Assembly: GCA_028994555.1 (NCBI GenBank)
Contig: JARDVN010000001.1
Coordinates: 1,612,001-1,676,000, forward strand
From: Citrobacter amalonaticus
GTDB lineage: Bacteria; Pseudomonadota; Gammaproteobacteria; Enterobacterales; Enterobacteriaceae
Direction: 5' to 3'
DNA: 64,000 nucleotides
How positions within the stretch are numbered: position 1 is the first letter of the stretch; the number at the start of each line of letters is the position of its first letter. The notes beneath the pieces are model-generated. The model ran no database searches. It saw only the letters and a list, made by a program, of their open reading frames with translations, and was not told the origin of the DNA. The position numbers and the translations under genes were made by a program. Shown piece by piece: positions 1 through 9,646 of the stretch.

Positions 1-364
1 ACATCACCCCGGACATCACGGAGAACAGGAACGTAATCCCCATCTGGACTGCCACGGCAAACGGCACGGCGACGCCCACGGCGACATCCGGTTTCACCCC
101 TGTTGTAATGGCGAACGTCGTACCCACGATGGTGCCGATAATGACGTTTGGCGGTTGTGCACCCGCCAGCGGCGCGAGTCCCATCCACACCAGTTCCAGC
201 GTACCGCCGGTTAAAATACCGGTGTGCAGATCGCCCAGAATCAGGCCGACCAGCGGCCCAAGCACCACCGGGCGGTGCATGTGTGTTAATCCGTTGAACA
301 TATCCAGGCCGGCAATAAAGGCGAGGATACCTAATGCAAAAGCCTGTAACAGACTGATTTCCAT
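1..364 (-). CDS. agaW: PTS N-acetylgalactosamine transporter subunit IIC (partial)
   Basis: N-terminal 121 residues of a mannose-family PTS EIIC, cut by the window edge. The protein starts MEISLLQAFALGILAF and is nearly identical to E. coli AgaW over the visible part. It contains hydrophobic membrane segments and the family-typical stretch GGTLELVWMGLAPLAGAQPP. It forms the membrane channel that brings in N-acetylgalactosamine together with the EIIB protein encoded just upstream (agaV, 10-bp gap) and with IID/IIA subunits expected outside the window. It is read in frame from ATG at 364 to the edge, so whether it is full length or truncated as in E. coli K-12 cannot be seen. Confidence 0.93.
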   Translation of the reverse strand, partial: MEISLLQAFALGILAFIAGLDMFNGLTHMHRPVVLGPLVGLILGDLHTGILTGGTLELVWMGLAPLAGAQPPNVIIGTIVGTTFAITTGVKPDVAVGVAVPFAVAVQMGITFLFSVMSGVM

Positions 365-374
365 GGTGAAGGCC

Positions 375-851
375 TCAGATGAGTTTAAAGAGATCCTGCG
401 CGGGTTCTGTTGGAACGCCCTGAACAAAGCATTCCACCCCGGCGGCTTTCAGGCCGTTAAACGCCGTAATATCGGTCGAGTCGACAGAGACCGTTTTGGC
501 AACCTGCTGTTTACCATTGGCGTAGTGCATATTGCCGACGTTGATGCGTGTAACAGGAACCCCACCTTCGACCAGCCTGAGGAAATCAGCGGGGGGACTT
601 GCAGACCAGCAAAATTTTCTGTCGGTCGGCAGCGCGGTGAATGTTGTCGATCACTTTTTTGCAGCGACCAGAAACGCACGGCGATCCCTTCTGCCAGCAC
701 CATCTCCATCAGGTTCTGTTGCACAGTATCTTCCGCCACCTCATCGTTAGCGACCAGGACCAGATTTGCCCCCCGCAAACCCGACCCACTGCACCCCGAC
801 CTGGCCATGAATAAGCCTTTCGTCGATACGGCTGAGTACAATATTTGGCAT
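375..851 (-). CDS. agaV: PTS N-acetylgalactosamine transporter subunit IIB (frameshifted)
   Basis: EIIB of the mannose-type PTS. It takes phosphate from EIIA on a histidine and passes it to the incoming amino sugar. The N-terminus MPNIVLSRIDERLIHGQV contains the family phosphohistidine region (ERLIHGQV), and the C-terminus ends FVQGVPTEPAQDLFKLI. The frame breaks three times: at G6 (C run 769-774 on the plus strand), at A6 (655-660) and at C6 (G run 591-596). Removing one base from each gives 157 residues, the length of E. coli AgaV. It sits between agaZ and agaW in the aga operon. Identity is secure. The breaks look like base-calling errors. Confidence 0.9.
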
Positions 852-871
852 AGCGTGTTCCTCTTTTTTTG

Positions 872-2168
872 TTATCCGTTTTGGGACGTTACGCCCTGGC
901 AGGCGGCATGGTACTGCTGCAGTATGTCCTGAATATGGTTGATGATGAGTTCTCGCGGTGTGGCATTGAGATCTCCCTCGCGCACTTTCACGTACTGTAA
1001 CGGCAGATACTGGCTAATGAGCGGCAGGGGAATCGGCTCATCCGCCAGATTGCGCACCAGCCGTGCAAACGCCTCATCAATCTGGCTGTCTGGCCAGTAG
1101 TAACGCACACGATCGGAATAGCTGTAGCCGCGCGCCAGACGACGGGTATTGCCATCGCCGTGGTAGTGACTCTGCCAGTATTCCGGACGATCGAGCATGA
1201 CGCTCTCAAGGACATGACGCAGGTCGGAGCAGGCTTTTGCCGGGAGCAACTCTTCTTCGATGGCGGCCAGCGAGAACAGCGCTTCGCGCAGGGCGAAGGT
1301 TAACGCCGGGCCGACTTTCAGGATGGCAAAATGATCTTTTACTAACTGGCGCAGTGACTGCGGCGTCTGGTAGTCCGTGGAGTGCGCCTCAAAAACCAGC
1401 GTGTCATACGCTTCCACCATCTTGCTTAACGCGACGGCTTTTTGTGGCTGATAATCAATGATGTGAGTATGGTCAAACTCAACGCCGGGTTGCACGACCA
1501 GCGCGATGATACGGGGCCAGATGGCATTGAGCCCCTGCTTTTCAAAGGCGTGACGATGAGCTTCCAGCGTCGCACGCGCGGCCTCAGGCGTGGTTACCGC
1601 CAGCTCGGTCAGCGTCTCATGGGCTCCGCCCGGTACCGGCACTTCAGTGCCAATCACATAAACCAGATCAGACTCGCCAAAATGAGCAATGCAGGTCTCT
1701 TCGGCGATCTTCGCCAGACGTGCGGCACGTTCCGCGACGATGTCATCGGTCAATGGCACCGGATCGCCCTGGCAGGACATGCTGCAATCAAGGTGGATTT
1801 TTTTGAATCCGGCGGCGACATAGCTTCTGATCAGTTCGTCGGCATTGGCCATTGCCGGTTCTGCGGCCAGGTTTTGCCAACGGTTGGGGCCGAGGTGGTC
1901 ACCCCCCCAGAATCAGCTGCTCCTGAGGGAAATTAAGCGAGTCGGCCAGATGGCAGACAAAATGGCGAAAATCGGCTGGGGTCATGCCCGTGTAACCGCC
2001 AAATTGGTCAACCTGATTTGAGGTTGCTTCAATCAGCAGCGGCGAGTGATTTGCCTGCGCGTAACGTATTGCGGATTCCAGTACCAGCGGATGCGCGGAA
2101 CAAACGGCGTAAATTCCGTTTGCCTTGCCGCGTTTATGCTGTTCCACCATTTCAGTCAGATGTTTCAC
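872..2168 (-). CDS. agaZ: Tagatose-1,6-bisphosphate aldolase accessory subunit (frameshifted)
   Basis: AgaZ (KbaZ-type) subunit that stabilises the class II tagatose-1,6-bisphosphate aldolase catalytic subunit in galactosamine catabolism. It starts [18 protein letters not shown] and carries the family motifs [14 protein letters not shown] and [11 protein letters not shown]. The frame is broken once at a G7 run (C 1902-1908 on plus) in the codons for [13 protein letters not shown]. One G fewer restores a single protein of about 431 residues, close to the E. coli homologue. It is the first gene of the aga operon, divergent from agaR, with an AgaR-type operator just upstream of the start. The TTA stop at 872 is 21 bp before agaV. 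Confidence 0.92.
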
Positions 2169-2200
2169 TTTCCTCTCCAGGTCAGGTAACTGCGACGTTT

Positions 2201-2223
2201 AATCTTTCGTTTTGTTTCACTTA
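2201..2223. promoter_or_regulatory. AgaR operator upstream of agaZ
   Basis: CTTTCGTTTTGTTTCACTT closely matches the published E. coli AgaR consensus core TTTCRTTTYRTTTYNYTT. It lies 33 bp upstream of the agaZ start, where the repressor would control agaZVW. Confidence 0.75.
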
Positions 2224-2377
2224 ATCCTGCATCATGGTCTTATAAAAATAAAACGAAAGATAATAGTTTTCCGATCTGTTTCACAAAAGAAACATAATGA
2301 AAGCATTGTGAGGGAGTTTTCGCCCCTTCGCTCGGCTTTTTTCGGCTTGCATTCTGATAAAAGAAAGGCGTTAATAG

Positions 2378-2400
2378 GTGAAACGAAATGAAACGAAAGA
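2378..2400. promoter_or_regulatory. AgaR operator upstream of agaR
   Basis: Read on the minus strand, TTTCGTTTCATTTCGTTT fits the AgaR consensus. It lies 20 bp before the agaR start codon and so suggests autoregulation. Weaker CGAAAG half-motifs lie between this and the agaZ-side site (about 2250-2265). Confidence 0.75.
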
Positions 2401-2419
2401 ATCTGACAAAGGATTTCTT

Positions 2420-3235
2420 ATGAGCAATACCGATGCTTCTGGAGACAAGCGGGTGTCAGGCACCAGCGAACGGCGTGAGCAGATTATCCAGCGGTTACGG
2501 CAGCAGGGAAGCGTACAGGTCAACGATCTTTCGGGATTATTTGGCGTTTCCACGGTAACGATCCGTAACGATCTGGCGTTCCTGGAAAAGCAGGGGATCG
2601 CCGTTCGCGCTTACGGTGGTGCACTGATTTGCGACAGTAATACGCCAGGCGCGGAGCCTTCCGTCGAAGATAAAAGCTCACTGAACACGGCGGTGAAACG
2701 CAGTATCGCCAAAGCCGCCGTGGAGTTGATCAAACCGGGTCACCGCGTGATCCTGGACTCTGGCACCACGACGTATGAAATTGCGCGTCTGATGCGCCAA
2801 CATACTGACGTGATTGCGATGACCAACGGAATGAACGTCGCCAATGCCTTACTGGAAGCAGAGGGCGTGGAATTGTTGATGACCGGTGGACATTTGCGTC
2901 GTCAGTCGCAGTCGTTTTACGGCGACCAGGCCGAGCAGTCTTTGCAGAATTATCACTTCGATATGCTGTTTCTGGGCGTCGACGCCATTGATTTAGAGCG
3001 GGGCGTCAGCACTCATAACGAAGACGAAGCCCGGCTGAATCGTCGGATGTGTGAAGTGGCGGAACGGATTATCGTGGTCACTGACTCCAGTAAATTTAAC
3101 CGCTCGAGCCTGCATAAAATTATTGATACCCAGCGTATTCACACCATCATCGTCGATGAAGGCATTCCTGAAGAGAGCCTGAAAGAGTTTCATCGCAGTG
3201 GCGTTGAGGTCATTATCGTCCAGGCTGCGTCGTGA
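2420..3235 (+). CDS. agaR: DeoR-family repressor of the aga operon
   Basis: Repressor of N-acetylgalactosamine/galactosamine genes, relieved by an amino-sugar phosphate. It has 271 residues. The N-terminal winged helix is [20 protein letters not shown]...[16 protein letters not shown], and the DeoRC sensor domain contains [11 protein letters not shown] and LFLGVDAID. It is nearly identical to E. coli AgaR (269 aa). I chose ATG 2420 because it matches the E. coli N-terminus MSNTDASG and has AAAGGA just upstream. An in-frame ATG at 2378 would lie inside the operator. It is intact, divergent from agaZ and followed by a hairpin terminator. Confidence 0.96.
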   Translation: MSNTDASGDKRVSGTSERREQIIQRLRQQGSVQVNDLSGLFGVSTVTIRNDLAFLEKQGIAVRAYGGALICDSNTPGAEPSVEDKSSLNTAVKRSIAKAAVELIKPGHRVILDSGTTTYEIARLMRQHTDVIAMTNGMNVANALLEAEGVELLMTGGHLRRQSQSFYGDQAEQSLQNYHFDMLFLGVDAIDLERGVSTHNEDEARLNRRMCEVAERIIVVTDSSKFNRSSLHKIIDTQRIHTIIVDEGIPEESLKEFHRSGVEVIIVQAAS

Positions 3236-3283
3236 AAATCACAAAAATGTGATGTCCTTCAATTAAGCAAAAAGAAAAATGTC

Positions 3284-3311
3284 AGCGGGTTTTTGTCGAA
3301 CCCGCTTTCGT
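3284..3311 (+). terminator. Rho-independent terminator of agaR
   Basis: Perfect 8-bp stem AGCGGGTT/AACCCGCT (3284-3291 and 3299-3306) with a 7-nt loop, followed by TTCGTTTTT. Confidence 0.75.
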
Positions 3312-3545
3312 TTTTGCACTGATTTTTCGTCTCATTCTCCCGCTCACCTGTCCTGCACGCTTTTCGATCTTTCGCATTTTTCATTTTCGGTTTAGATAAA
3401 ACGAAAGAAAAACAGGCTTTTTTGCCAAAATCCGTGCTGCGGACGTGTTCACAAATTCGCCTTAAGTCTTCTGATTTAATATATTAAAAAGAAAACGAAA
3501 GCGATAAATCGCTAAAACATAACAATATGCAATGGAGCAAAAGCA
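3312..3545 (+). promoter_or_regulatory. Upstream region of second DeoR regulator with CTTTCG/CGAAAG motifs
   Basis: AT-rich stretch without a gene. It contains several copies of the operator-like half-site CGAAAG or CTTTCG, including ATCTTTCGC near 3367, AAAACGAAAGAAAAAC near 3399 and AAAACGAAAGCG near 3493. GGAGC at 3533-3537 is the likely ribosome binding site for ATG 3546. The motifs resemble the AgaR core and are inferred to be operators for the downstream DeoR protein, AgaR, or both. Confidence 0.45.
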
Positions 3546-4319
3546 ATGCTGGATAACCTAAGACGTCGCGAGCAAATAATCGATCTGTTATGCGATCAAG
3601 GTAGTGTTCGTGTCGAACCCCTGAGTGTGCATTTCGGCGTCTCAAGCGTCACGATCCGCAATGACTTACGTTATCTCGAGCAGAAAGGCTGCGTCATGCG
3701 TTCTTATGGCGGAGCCGTATTAAATCAACACTTTGCCCTCGATCGCCCCTTACAGGACAAAGACCGGCTGAACCGCGATGTGAAATCGCGGATTGCTGAA
3801 AAAGCGGCCAGTTTTGTGAAAGATGGCGACACGCTGATTCTCGATTCTGGCTCGACCACCACGCTTATTCCTCCGTTGCTTAAAAGTCGTCGTGATCTGG
3901 TGGTGATGACCAATGCGCTGAACATTGCCTGGGAACTCGCCAATTTTGAACGGGTGGATGTCATGATATTAGGGGGGAAATGTCAGGCAAAGCGTTTACT
4001 CGCTGTATGGTCCTTCGGCGGAACATCAGCTCAGACAGTATCGGTTTGATAAGCTCTTTTTTGGGCGTTGATGGATTTTGTCTGGAAGCCGGGATCACCA
4101 CACCGCATCCGGGGGGAAGCGCACCTTAACCAGGTGATGTGTCAGGTGGCGCAGGAGGTGACGGTCGTCGCGGATTCCAGCAAGTTCGGCCGCAAAAGTT
4201 TTTGCATGATCAGTGAAATCAGCGGTATTGACCGGGTGATTACCGACAGTGGTATTCCGGAGCATTATCATCAGGCGCTCAGCCAGATGGGCGTGGATGT
4301 CGTTATCGTGGATGAATAA
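3546..4319 (+). CDS. DeoR/GlpR-family regulator of adjacent sugar locus (frameshifted)
   Basis: DeoR-type repressor similar to AgaR. It has an N-terminal HTH (RRREQIIDLLCDQGSVRVEPL, then SSVTIRNDLRYLEQKG) and a DeoRC sensor (LDSGSTTTLIP, FLGVDGF). Three frame breaks occur: G6 at 3972-3977, T6 at 4057-4062 and G6 at 4111-4116. Dropping one base at each gives about 256 residues with continuous family similarity through to VDVVIVDE. It lies between agaR and a minus-strand ABC/kinase/oxidoreductase cluster and converges with it. It is the likely local regulator of that cluster (inference from position and shared CGAAA motifs). I do not recognise a specific gene name. Confidence 0.85.
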
Positions 4320-4326
4320 GAGAGAA

Positions 4327-4353
4327 CGCCGGCAAAAACGCGTTTTGCCGGCG
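4327..4353. terminator. Hairpin between convergent regulator and ROK kinase genes
   Basis: Perfect 11-bp inverted repeat CGCCGGCAAAA/TTTTGCCGGCG with a 5-nt loop, placed between two convergent stop codons. It is probably a bidirectional terminator. Confidence 0.7.
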
Positions 4354-4358
4354 ATCGC

Positions 4359-5280
4359 TTAGTGCATCAGCGCATCCTGTTCGACCAGCAGCAGGGCGGC
4401 GCCGCGTACGCCGCTGGATGCGCCATGCACGGCCGGGAAGACATTCGCGGGGGCCAGCCCCGGGAAGAGATAGCGCGACATGGCGCCTGGCAGTAAGGTG
4501 TAAATTTCCTCAATGTTGGAGACGCCGCCGCCCAGAACAAAGGCGTCAACATCCAGAATGAGCTGCAACTGCGCCAGCGTACAGCCCAGCATATCAATCC
4601 ACGCCTCAACCGTGGCGACGGCGCTGGCATTACCATGACGGTAGTTTTCCAGCAGCGTCTCCATTTTGAGCTGTTCCCCCGCAGAAGTGCTTATGCAGCC
4701 AGAGTAAACCGGGGCCGGACTGGTAGCGCTCCAGACAGCCCTGTAAGCCGCAGCCGCACGTGATCTCCGGCAGGTTATAACGGCGCATAAAGGTGGCGGG
4801 CAGCGGTAAATGCCCAAACTCGCTGGCCATCCGGTTACGCCCACGATAAAGTTGCCCGTCGATCACCAGTCCTCCGCCCATGCCGGTGCCAATAATGGCG
4901 CCAAAGATTCGCGAGAACTGACGGGCCTGCTGGGTATGCGCCTCCGACAGCGCGAAGCAGCAGCAGTCATTGTCCAGGGCCACCGAGCGGTTGAGTCGGT
5001 GCGCCAGATCGTCCATCACCTGTCGTCCGGTCAGGCAGGGGACGTTCGACGACAGCAGCTTTCCGGTATGTCTGTCCATCAACCCGGGCATGCCAATGCC
5101 GATTTTGCCCTGCATTCCCGTTGCCCAGTCGGCGGTATCGATGAGCGAGGTAAAAGTCGAGAGAAAGAGTTCGTAATCCTGCACCGGCGTGGCTACGCGC
5201 TTGCGCCAGCAAACCTGCATTTCCTTATCAAAGGCGACAATTTCAGTTTTTGTGCCGCCAATATCAACACCGTAAAACAT
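4359..5280 (-). CDS. ROK-family sugar kinase, NagK-like (frameshifted)
   Basis: Predicted cytoplasmic ATP-dependent sugar kinase. It has the nucleotide-binding motif DIGGTK (residues 6-11), the DND catalytic region near 103-105, and EFGH followed by the ROK zinc motif CGCGLQGC (175-182). Overall layout and length resemble E. coli N-acetylglucosamine kinase NagK. A G5 run (C 4676-4680 on plus) breaks the frame, and one G fewer gives 306 residues ending VEQDALMH. It is the last gene of the locus, 18 bp after the MocA-type gene. It probably phosphorylates the sugar imported by the adjacent ABC transporter. The exact substrate is unknown. Confidence 0.85.
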
Positions 5281-5298
5281 GCCACATCTCCTCGAATT

Positions 5299-6555
5299 TC
5301 ACAGTGTAACCAGACAGTTTTCCTTGCGAGCGCGCTCTGCGGCAAAGACCATTAAGTGACTTTCCAGCGATTCATCCGGGCCGGAGAGAATCATACTTTG
5401 ATCGCCCGCCATCACGGCGTGAATAAAGCGATCCATCAGATAGTAATCCCCGCCGCCATGGCCTCCCATCTGGGTCTGCGTGCCTGCGGCGATCTCGTCG
5501 ATCGTGTAGATCGTCTCGCTGTCCGTCAGAAAATCAAACACCCGGATCTGCTCGCCATTGCCCTCGAGATAGCCTTTCGTACCGAAAAGACGCGTCTTTC
5601 GATCTTCCATACGCGTAAAGGCAGTCATGGTGAACGTCACGGTTTGCTGATGCGCGAAACGCAAGTTAACCACCTGGTGATCCACTACATCGTTATCACA
5701 GCGATAAACGCAGCGGCCATACGGACCTTCGCGCAGCGCCTGACGGACATTTTCCTCGGTGGGATCCGCTGTCAGCACGCGACGGAAATGAGGTGTGCAT
5801 TTGTGATCCTTACCGAGATAAATTTTGCAGGCTGACCAGGGGCAGGTCGCCTCAATCTGGCAATCCAGGCAGCGGTCGGCGGCACCCTCCGGCTGGTTCT
5901 CCTTCACGAAATGACTCAGGTTGCCAAATGAGGTCACATCCTGACAGTGGTCGCCCATGATGTAGCGGATCCAGTCCATATCGTGGCAGGATTTCTGTAA
6001 CAGCATAAACGACGATTCCGCTTCGTTACGCCAGTTGCCGCGAACGAAAGAGTGCGCCTGGTGCCAGTAACCTACCGGCTCGAGATGCTGCATGCTGACG
6101 ATATCGCCAATCACCCCGCTGTCGAGCAGGGACTTAAGTTTTTGCGTATAGCGTGTGTAGCGCAAAACGTGGGCGACACCCAATAAGACGTTGTTACGCT
6201 TCACCGCAGCGATGATGGTGCGGCAATCTTCCGGCGTGGGAGCGATCGGTTTTTCCAGCAAAATATGATAGCCGAGGTCGGAAAACGCGACGGCAGGCTC
6301 TTTGTGCATCGTATCCTGAGTACAAATCAGTACAACGTCTGCCATTCGTGGGCGGGCTGCCGCCTCTTTCCAGTCGCGAAAGATGTTTTCCTGCTCAATT
6401 TGATGCTGAGCGACAAATTGTTGGCGATACGCCTCTCTGGGTTCCGCCACGCCGACCACCTGCATGCGGTCCGGATGCTCAAGCGCGTAGCGAGAATAGA
6501 TTTCGCCGCGCGCGCCTGCGCCCACCACTAACACGGTCACTTTCTTTGCACACAT
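5299..6555 (-). CDS. Gfo/Idh/MocA-family oxidoreductase with Cys cluster
   Basis: NAD(P)-dependent oxidoreductase of 418 residues. It has a Rossmann motif VVGAGARG (residues 10-17), the family EKP motif (101-103) and a K-S-C-H-D active-site-like segment at 188-192. A cysteine group C229, C232, C238, C243 (CLDC...CPWSAC...) is shared by a subgroup of this family and may bind zinc or shape a loop. The start ATG has GAGAGG five bases upstream. The gene lies between the transporter ATPase and the ROK kinase, so it probably oxidises or epimerises the imported sugar or glycoside. The substrate is not deducible. The frame is intact. Confidence 0.85.
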   Translation of the reverse strand: MCAKKVTVLVVGAGARGEIYSRYALEHPDRMQVVGVAEPREAYRQQFVAQHQIEQENIFRDWKEAAARPRMADVVLICTQDTMHKEPAVAFSDLGYHILLEKPIAPTPEDCRTIIAAVKRNNVLLGVAHVLRYTRYTQKLKSLLDSGVIGDIVSMQHLEPVGYWHQAHSFVRGNWRNEAESSFMLLQKSCHDMDWIRYIMGDHCQDVTSFGNLSHFVKENQPEGAADRCLDCQIEATCPWSACKIYLGKDHKCTPHFRRVLTADPTEENVRQALREGPYGRCVYRCDNDVVDHQVVNLRFAHQQTVTFTMTAFTRMEDRKTRLFGTKGYLEGNGEQIRVFDFLTDSETIYTIDEIAAGTQTQMGGHGGGDYYLMDRFIHAVMAGDQSMILSGPDESLESHLMVFAAERARKENCLVTL

Positions 6556-6660
6556 ATAAGCCTCTCATTTTGCCCTCGCCTGCGTTCGCGTTGTTCTGCG
6601 CTGTGGGGCATTAAAAAAACAAACTGGAATTTCTTGCACCTGCTGATGACGTTCGCGACA

Positions 6661-7773
6661 TCAGGCAGCGGCTAAATTTTCTTCATTCTGCTTATCGAAT
6701 AAAAAAGCGGCATCAAGATTGAATTTCACCCTGATCGATTCGCCGGGTAGCGGACTCCAGTCCGGTGACGAATTGACTCGCAGAATCATTTGCTGCGCGC
6801 CGATATCGAAATGCAGGAGATCTTCATTGCCCATTCTTTCCACGTTGGTGATCCGGGCATCGAAAGCCGCAGGATCGTTGTGCTGCGCCAACTGAATCGC
6901 CTCCGGGCGAATACCAAACCAGACGCTGTCGTGCGGATAATCCGTCAGTTGGGAGGCCAGTCGTGCGGTTAAGGGTAAGGTCAGCGCGTCATCCAGACGT
7001 AGTCCGTGCGTGTGCGAGTCGAGCGCCAGAAGATGGATATTCATTGCCGGGTTACCAATGAAACCCGCCACGAATTTATTCTTTGGCTGATGGTAGATAT
7101 TGCCCGGTGTGTCGACCTGCATGATCCGTCCACCGTTGAGCACGCAAATGCGGTCACCCATGGTCATCGCTTCAATCTGATCGTGTGTGACATACACCAT
7201 TGTCGCGTTCACGCCTTCGTGACGCAGTTGGCGGTGAAGTTCCGTCAGGCGCACGCGCATTGACACGCGTAGTTTGGCGTCGAGATTGGACAACGGCTCA
7301 TCAAACAAAAACACCTCAGGCTTACGCACAATGGCTCTGCCGACGGCAACGCGCTGGCACTGCCCCCCTGAAAGTTGACCCGGTTTTTTGTCGAGTAACG
7401 TTTCGATTTCCAGTTTTCGCGCGGCTTCCCGCACGCGAACATCTATCTCCTGCTTGTCCATTTTGCCTTGCAGGCTGAAGGCCATATTTTTGTAGATCGT
7501 CATGTGGGGATAGAGGGCGTAGTTTTGAAAAACCATCGCCACGCCACGTTCTTTTGGCAGCAGGTCGTTAACGCACCGTTCGCCAATGGAAATATGACCA
7601 TGAGTAATCTCTTCCAGACCGGCGATCATGCGCAGTAACGTTGATTTGGCGCAGCCGGAGGGTCCGACAAAGACCATAAATTCGCCATCGTGAATTTCAA
7701 GGTCAACGCCATGAATCGCCTGAAAGCCATTCGGATAGATTTTGCCTACTGACTGTAATTGAATGCCTGACAT
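6661..7773 (-). CDS. Sugar ABC transporter ATP-binding protein (UgpC/MsmK type)
   Basis: 370-residue CUT1-class ATPase. Walker A is GPSGCAKST (37-45), with Ala in the place of the usual Gly. The signature is LSGGQ (134-138), Walker B is VFLFDEP (154-160) and the H-loop histidine is in VTHDQ (197). The C-terminal third is the TOBE-type regulatory domain (VWFGIRPEAIQL). It energises import through the two permeases encoded immediately upstream in the transcript. ATPases of this class often serve several sugar transporters. The gene is intact, with an 11-bp gap from the preceding permease. Confidence 0.9.
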   Translation of the reverse strand: MSGIQLQSVGKIYPNGFQAIHGVDLEIHDGEFMVFVGPSGCAKSTLLRMIAGLEEITHGHISIGERCVNDLLPKERGVAMVFQNYALYPHMTIYKNMAFSLQGKMDKQEIDVRVREAARKLEIETLLDKKPGQLSGGQCQRVAVGRAIVRKPEVFLFDEPLSNLDAKLRVSMRVRLTELHRQLRHEGVNATMVYVTHDQIEAMTMGDRICVLNGGRIMQVDTPGNIYHQPKNKFVAGFIGNPAMNIHLLALDSHTHGLRLDDALTLPLTARLASQLTDYPHDSVWFGIRPEAIQLAQHNDPAAFDARITNVERMGNEDLLHFDIGAQQMILRVNSSPDWSPLPGESIRVKFNLDAAFLFDKQNEENLAAA

Positions 7774-7784
7774 AACAATGCCCC

Positions 7785-8610
7785 TTATCCTTTAATTCCG
7801 GCACCGGCGATGCCACGAATGAAATAGCGCTGGAAGAAAATATAAAGTAACAACATGGGGATAATCGCGAGCAACGCCCCCCGCCATGAGCATGGGATAC
7901 TCCACCCCGGCGCGACCTGAGAGCGAGGCCAGGCCCACCGGCAGCGTCATTTTGTCCATTGAGGTATTGACGATGAGCGGCCACATTAAGTTATTCCAGC
8001 TCCACAACCCGTTAATAATGACGCAGGCGATAAGCCCGGGTTTAATCAGCGGCAGCATGATTTTGAAAAAGATCGTCAAATGGTTATAGCCATCCATAAT
8101 GGCCGCCTCTTCCAGCTCTTTCGGTACGGACAGAAAAAACTGACGCAATAAAAAGGCGCTGTAAATACTGAATAATCCCGGCAGCACCAGACCTGGAATT
8201 GAGTTCAGCAGACCTATTTTCTCGATCGTTAAAAACTGCGGGATCAAAAAGATCTGTCCGGGAACCATCAGAATCGAAATGCAGAGCATAAAGAGGAGAT
8301 CGCGCCCTTTAAAACGCAGGCGCGAGAAACCATACGCCGCCATCGCGGCAATCAGCGTCTGTAAGATGACGATAATCAGCGTGTAAACGATCGAGTTAAA
8401 ATAAAAACTACCAAACGGCATCTCATGCAAGATTTTATCGTACGCCTGAAACCCTGGATTGGCAGGCAGCAGGATCGGCGGAAAGGCAATACTTTCCGCC
8501 TGAGTTTTAAACGAGGTGATGATCATCCAGAGAAAGGGAACCACCGTGACCAGCGTCGCCAGGATCATCAGGCCATAAATCAGCCATTTTTCACGTTTTG
8601 TCATGAACAT
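7785..8610 (-). CDS. Sugar ABC transporter permease, MalG-like (frameshifted)
   Basis: Second permease of the locus, CUT1/MalG type. It has six predicted membrane segments and the EAA loop EELEEAAIMDGYNHLTIFFKIMLPLIKP, which contacts the ATPase. A G6 run (C 7877-7882 on plus) breaks the frame near the end. One G fewer restores LMAGALLAIIPMLLLYIFFQRYFIRG...GIKG, a standard MalG C-terminus, and 274 residues. It lies 10 bp downstream of the MalF-like gene and just upstream of the ATPase gene, in one operon. Confidence 0.87.
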
Positions 8611-8620
8611 AGTGGTTGCC

Positions 8621-9566
8621 TTACTGTGCTTTAAGCCGTTTGCCTATCCATATCTGCAGCAGGGTCAGTACCATCGTGATAACGAAAATCACCACGGCAA
8701 TCGCTGAGGCGTACCCTTTTTTCATGGTAGATAAAGGCGTATTTATAAAAGAGATAAGCGATGGTCATGGTCTGATCGTCCACCATGGAAGAACTGCCAA
8801 ACAGCAGATACACCACATCGAAGATTTGCAGCGTTTCGATAAACGAGATCACCAGAACGAAGAACAGCGTCGGGATCATTAGCGGCAGGGTAATTGACCA
8901 GAAGCCGCGTAGTTTACTGATGCCATCCAGGGACATGGCTTCATAAATCTGCTTCGGGATCCCCTGCAAACCGGCGAGCAAAATGATCATCTTCAGAGCG
9001 ATAGCCGACCAGATAATGACCAGTGAGGCGCTCAGACGGACAATATCCGGATCGGATAACCAACCAATGGCGGGAATATCGAAATAAGCCAGGATCTGAT
9101 TGAGCAAACCAAAATTACGGTTCATCAACCACTGCCAGACCATCGCAATGGCGGCAGGCATCGTAACGGCCGGAAGAAATAACAGCGTACGAAATAGCCA
9201 CTGACCGCGAATCGCCTGGTTTAAACCCATCGCCAACAGTAAAGACAGGACCGTGATCACCGGCACACAAATAAAAACATAGGCCAGCGTGTTAACTATC
9301 GCCGAACGGAATTCATCATCGCTGAATAAATTAATGTAATTATCCAGACTGATAGTCGTCCAGATCTGAAACTCGCCCAGATCGGTAAAACTGTAAAATA
9401 CGTTCTGAAAGAACGGCGTAAAGTAAAAAATAACTAATCCTGCCAACAGCGGCAGAATCATTATCCACCCCCAGAAACGTTCTTCTTTTTCCAGTCGTGT
9501 CAGGGCTTTTTTATTGGGTTCCCTGGCCGATAACGGCGGGGATGCCGCTTCATCTGAATAGCTCAT
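8621..9566 (-). CDS. Sugar ABC transporter permease, MalF-like (frameshifted)
   Basis: First permease of the locus, CUT1/MalF type, with six predicted transmembrane helices and the EAA loop PKQIYEAMSLDGISKLRGFWSITLP. The last 40 residues are out of frame after an A6 run (T 8717-8722 on plus). One A fewer gives FIYHEKGYASAIAVVIFVIT...GKRLKAQ and 314 residues. It forms the membrane pore together with the MalG-like partner. An 80-bp gap containing a hairpin separates it from the binding-protein gene upstream in the transcript. Confidence 0.87.
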
Positions 9567-9623
9567 ACAGACTCCGGGATGCTCACTTTACAAACAATAA
9601 ATGGGTTAACGCAGGAGAGGTGA

Positions 9624-9642
9624 GAGGGAGCAAAGCTCCCTC
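9624..9642. terminator. Intra-operon hairpin after binding-protein gene
   Basis: GAGGGAGC/GCTCCCTC stem (8 bp) with a 3-nt loop between the solute-binding-protein stop and the first permease. It has no strong T run. Such hairpins commonly protect binding-protein mRNA and lower downstream permease expression, which is an inference here. Confidence 0.55.
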
Positions 9643-9646
9643 ACTA

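Noticed and set aside
108..932. 274-codon plus-strand frame at the left end
   Set aside because: It is antisense to agaW and agaV, both well-identified genes. No homology in this frame.
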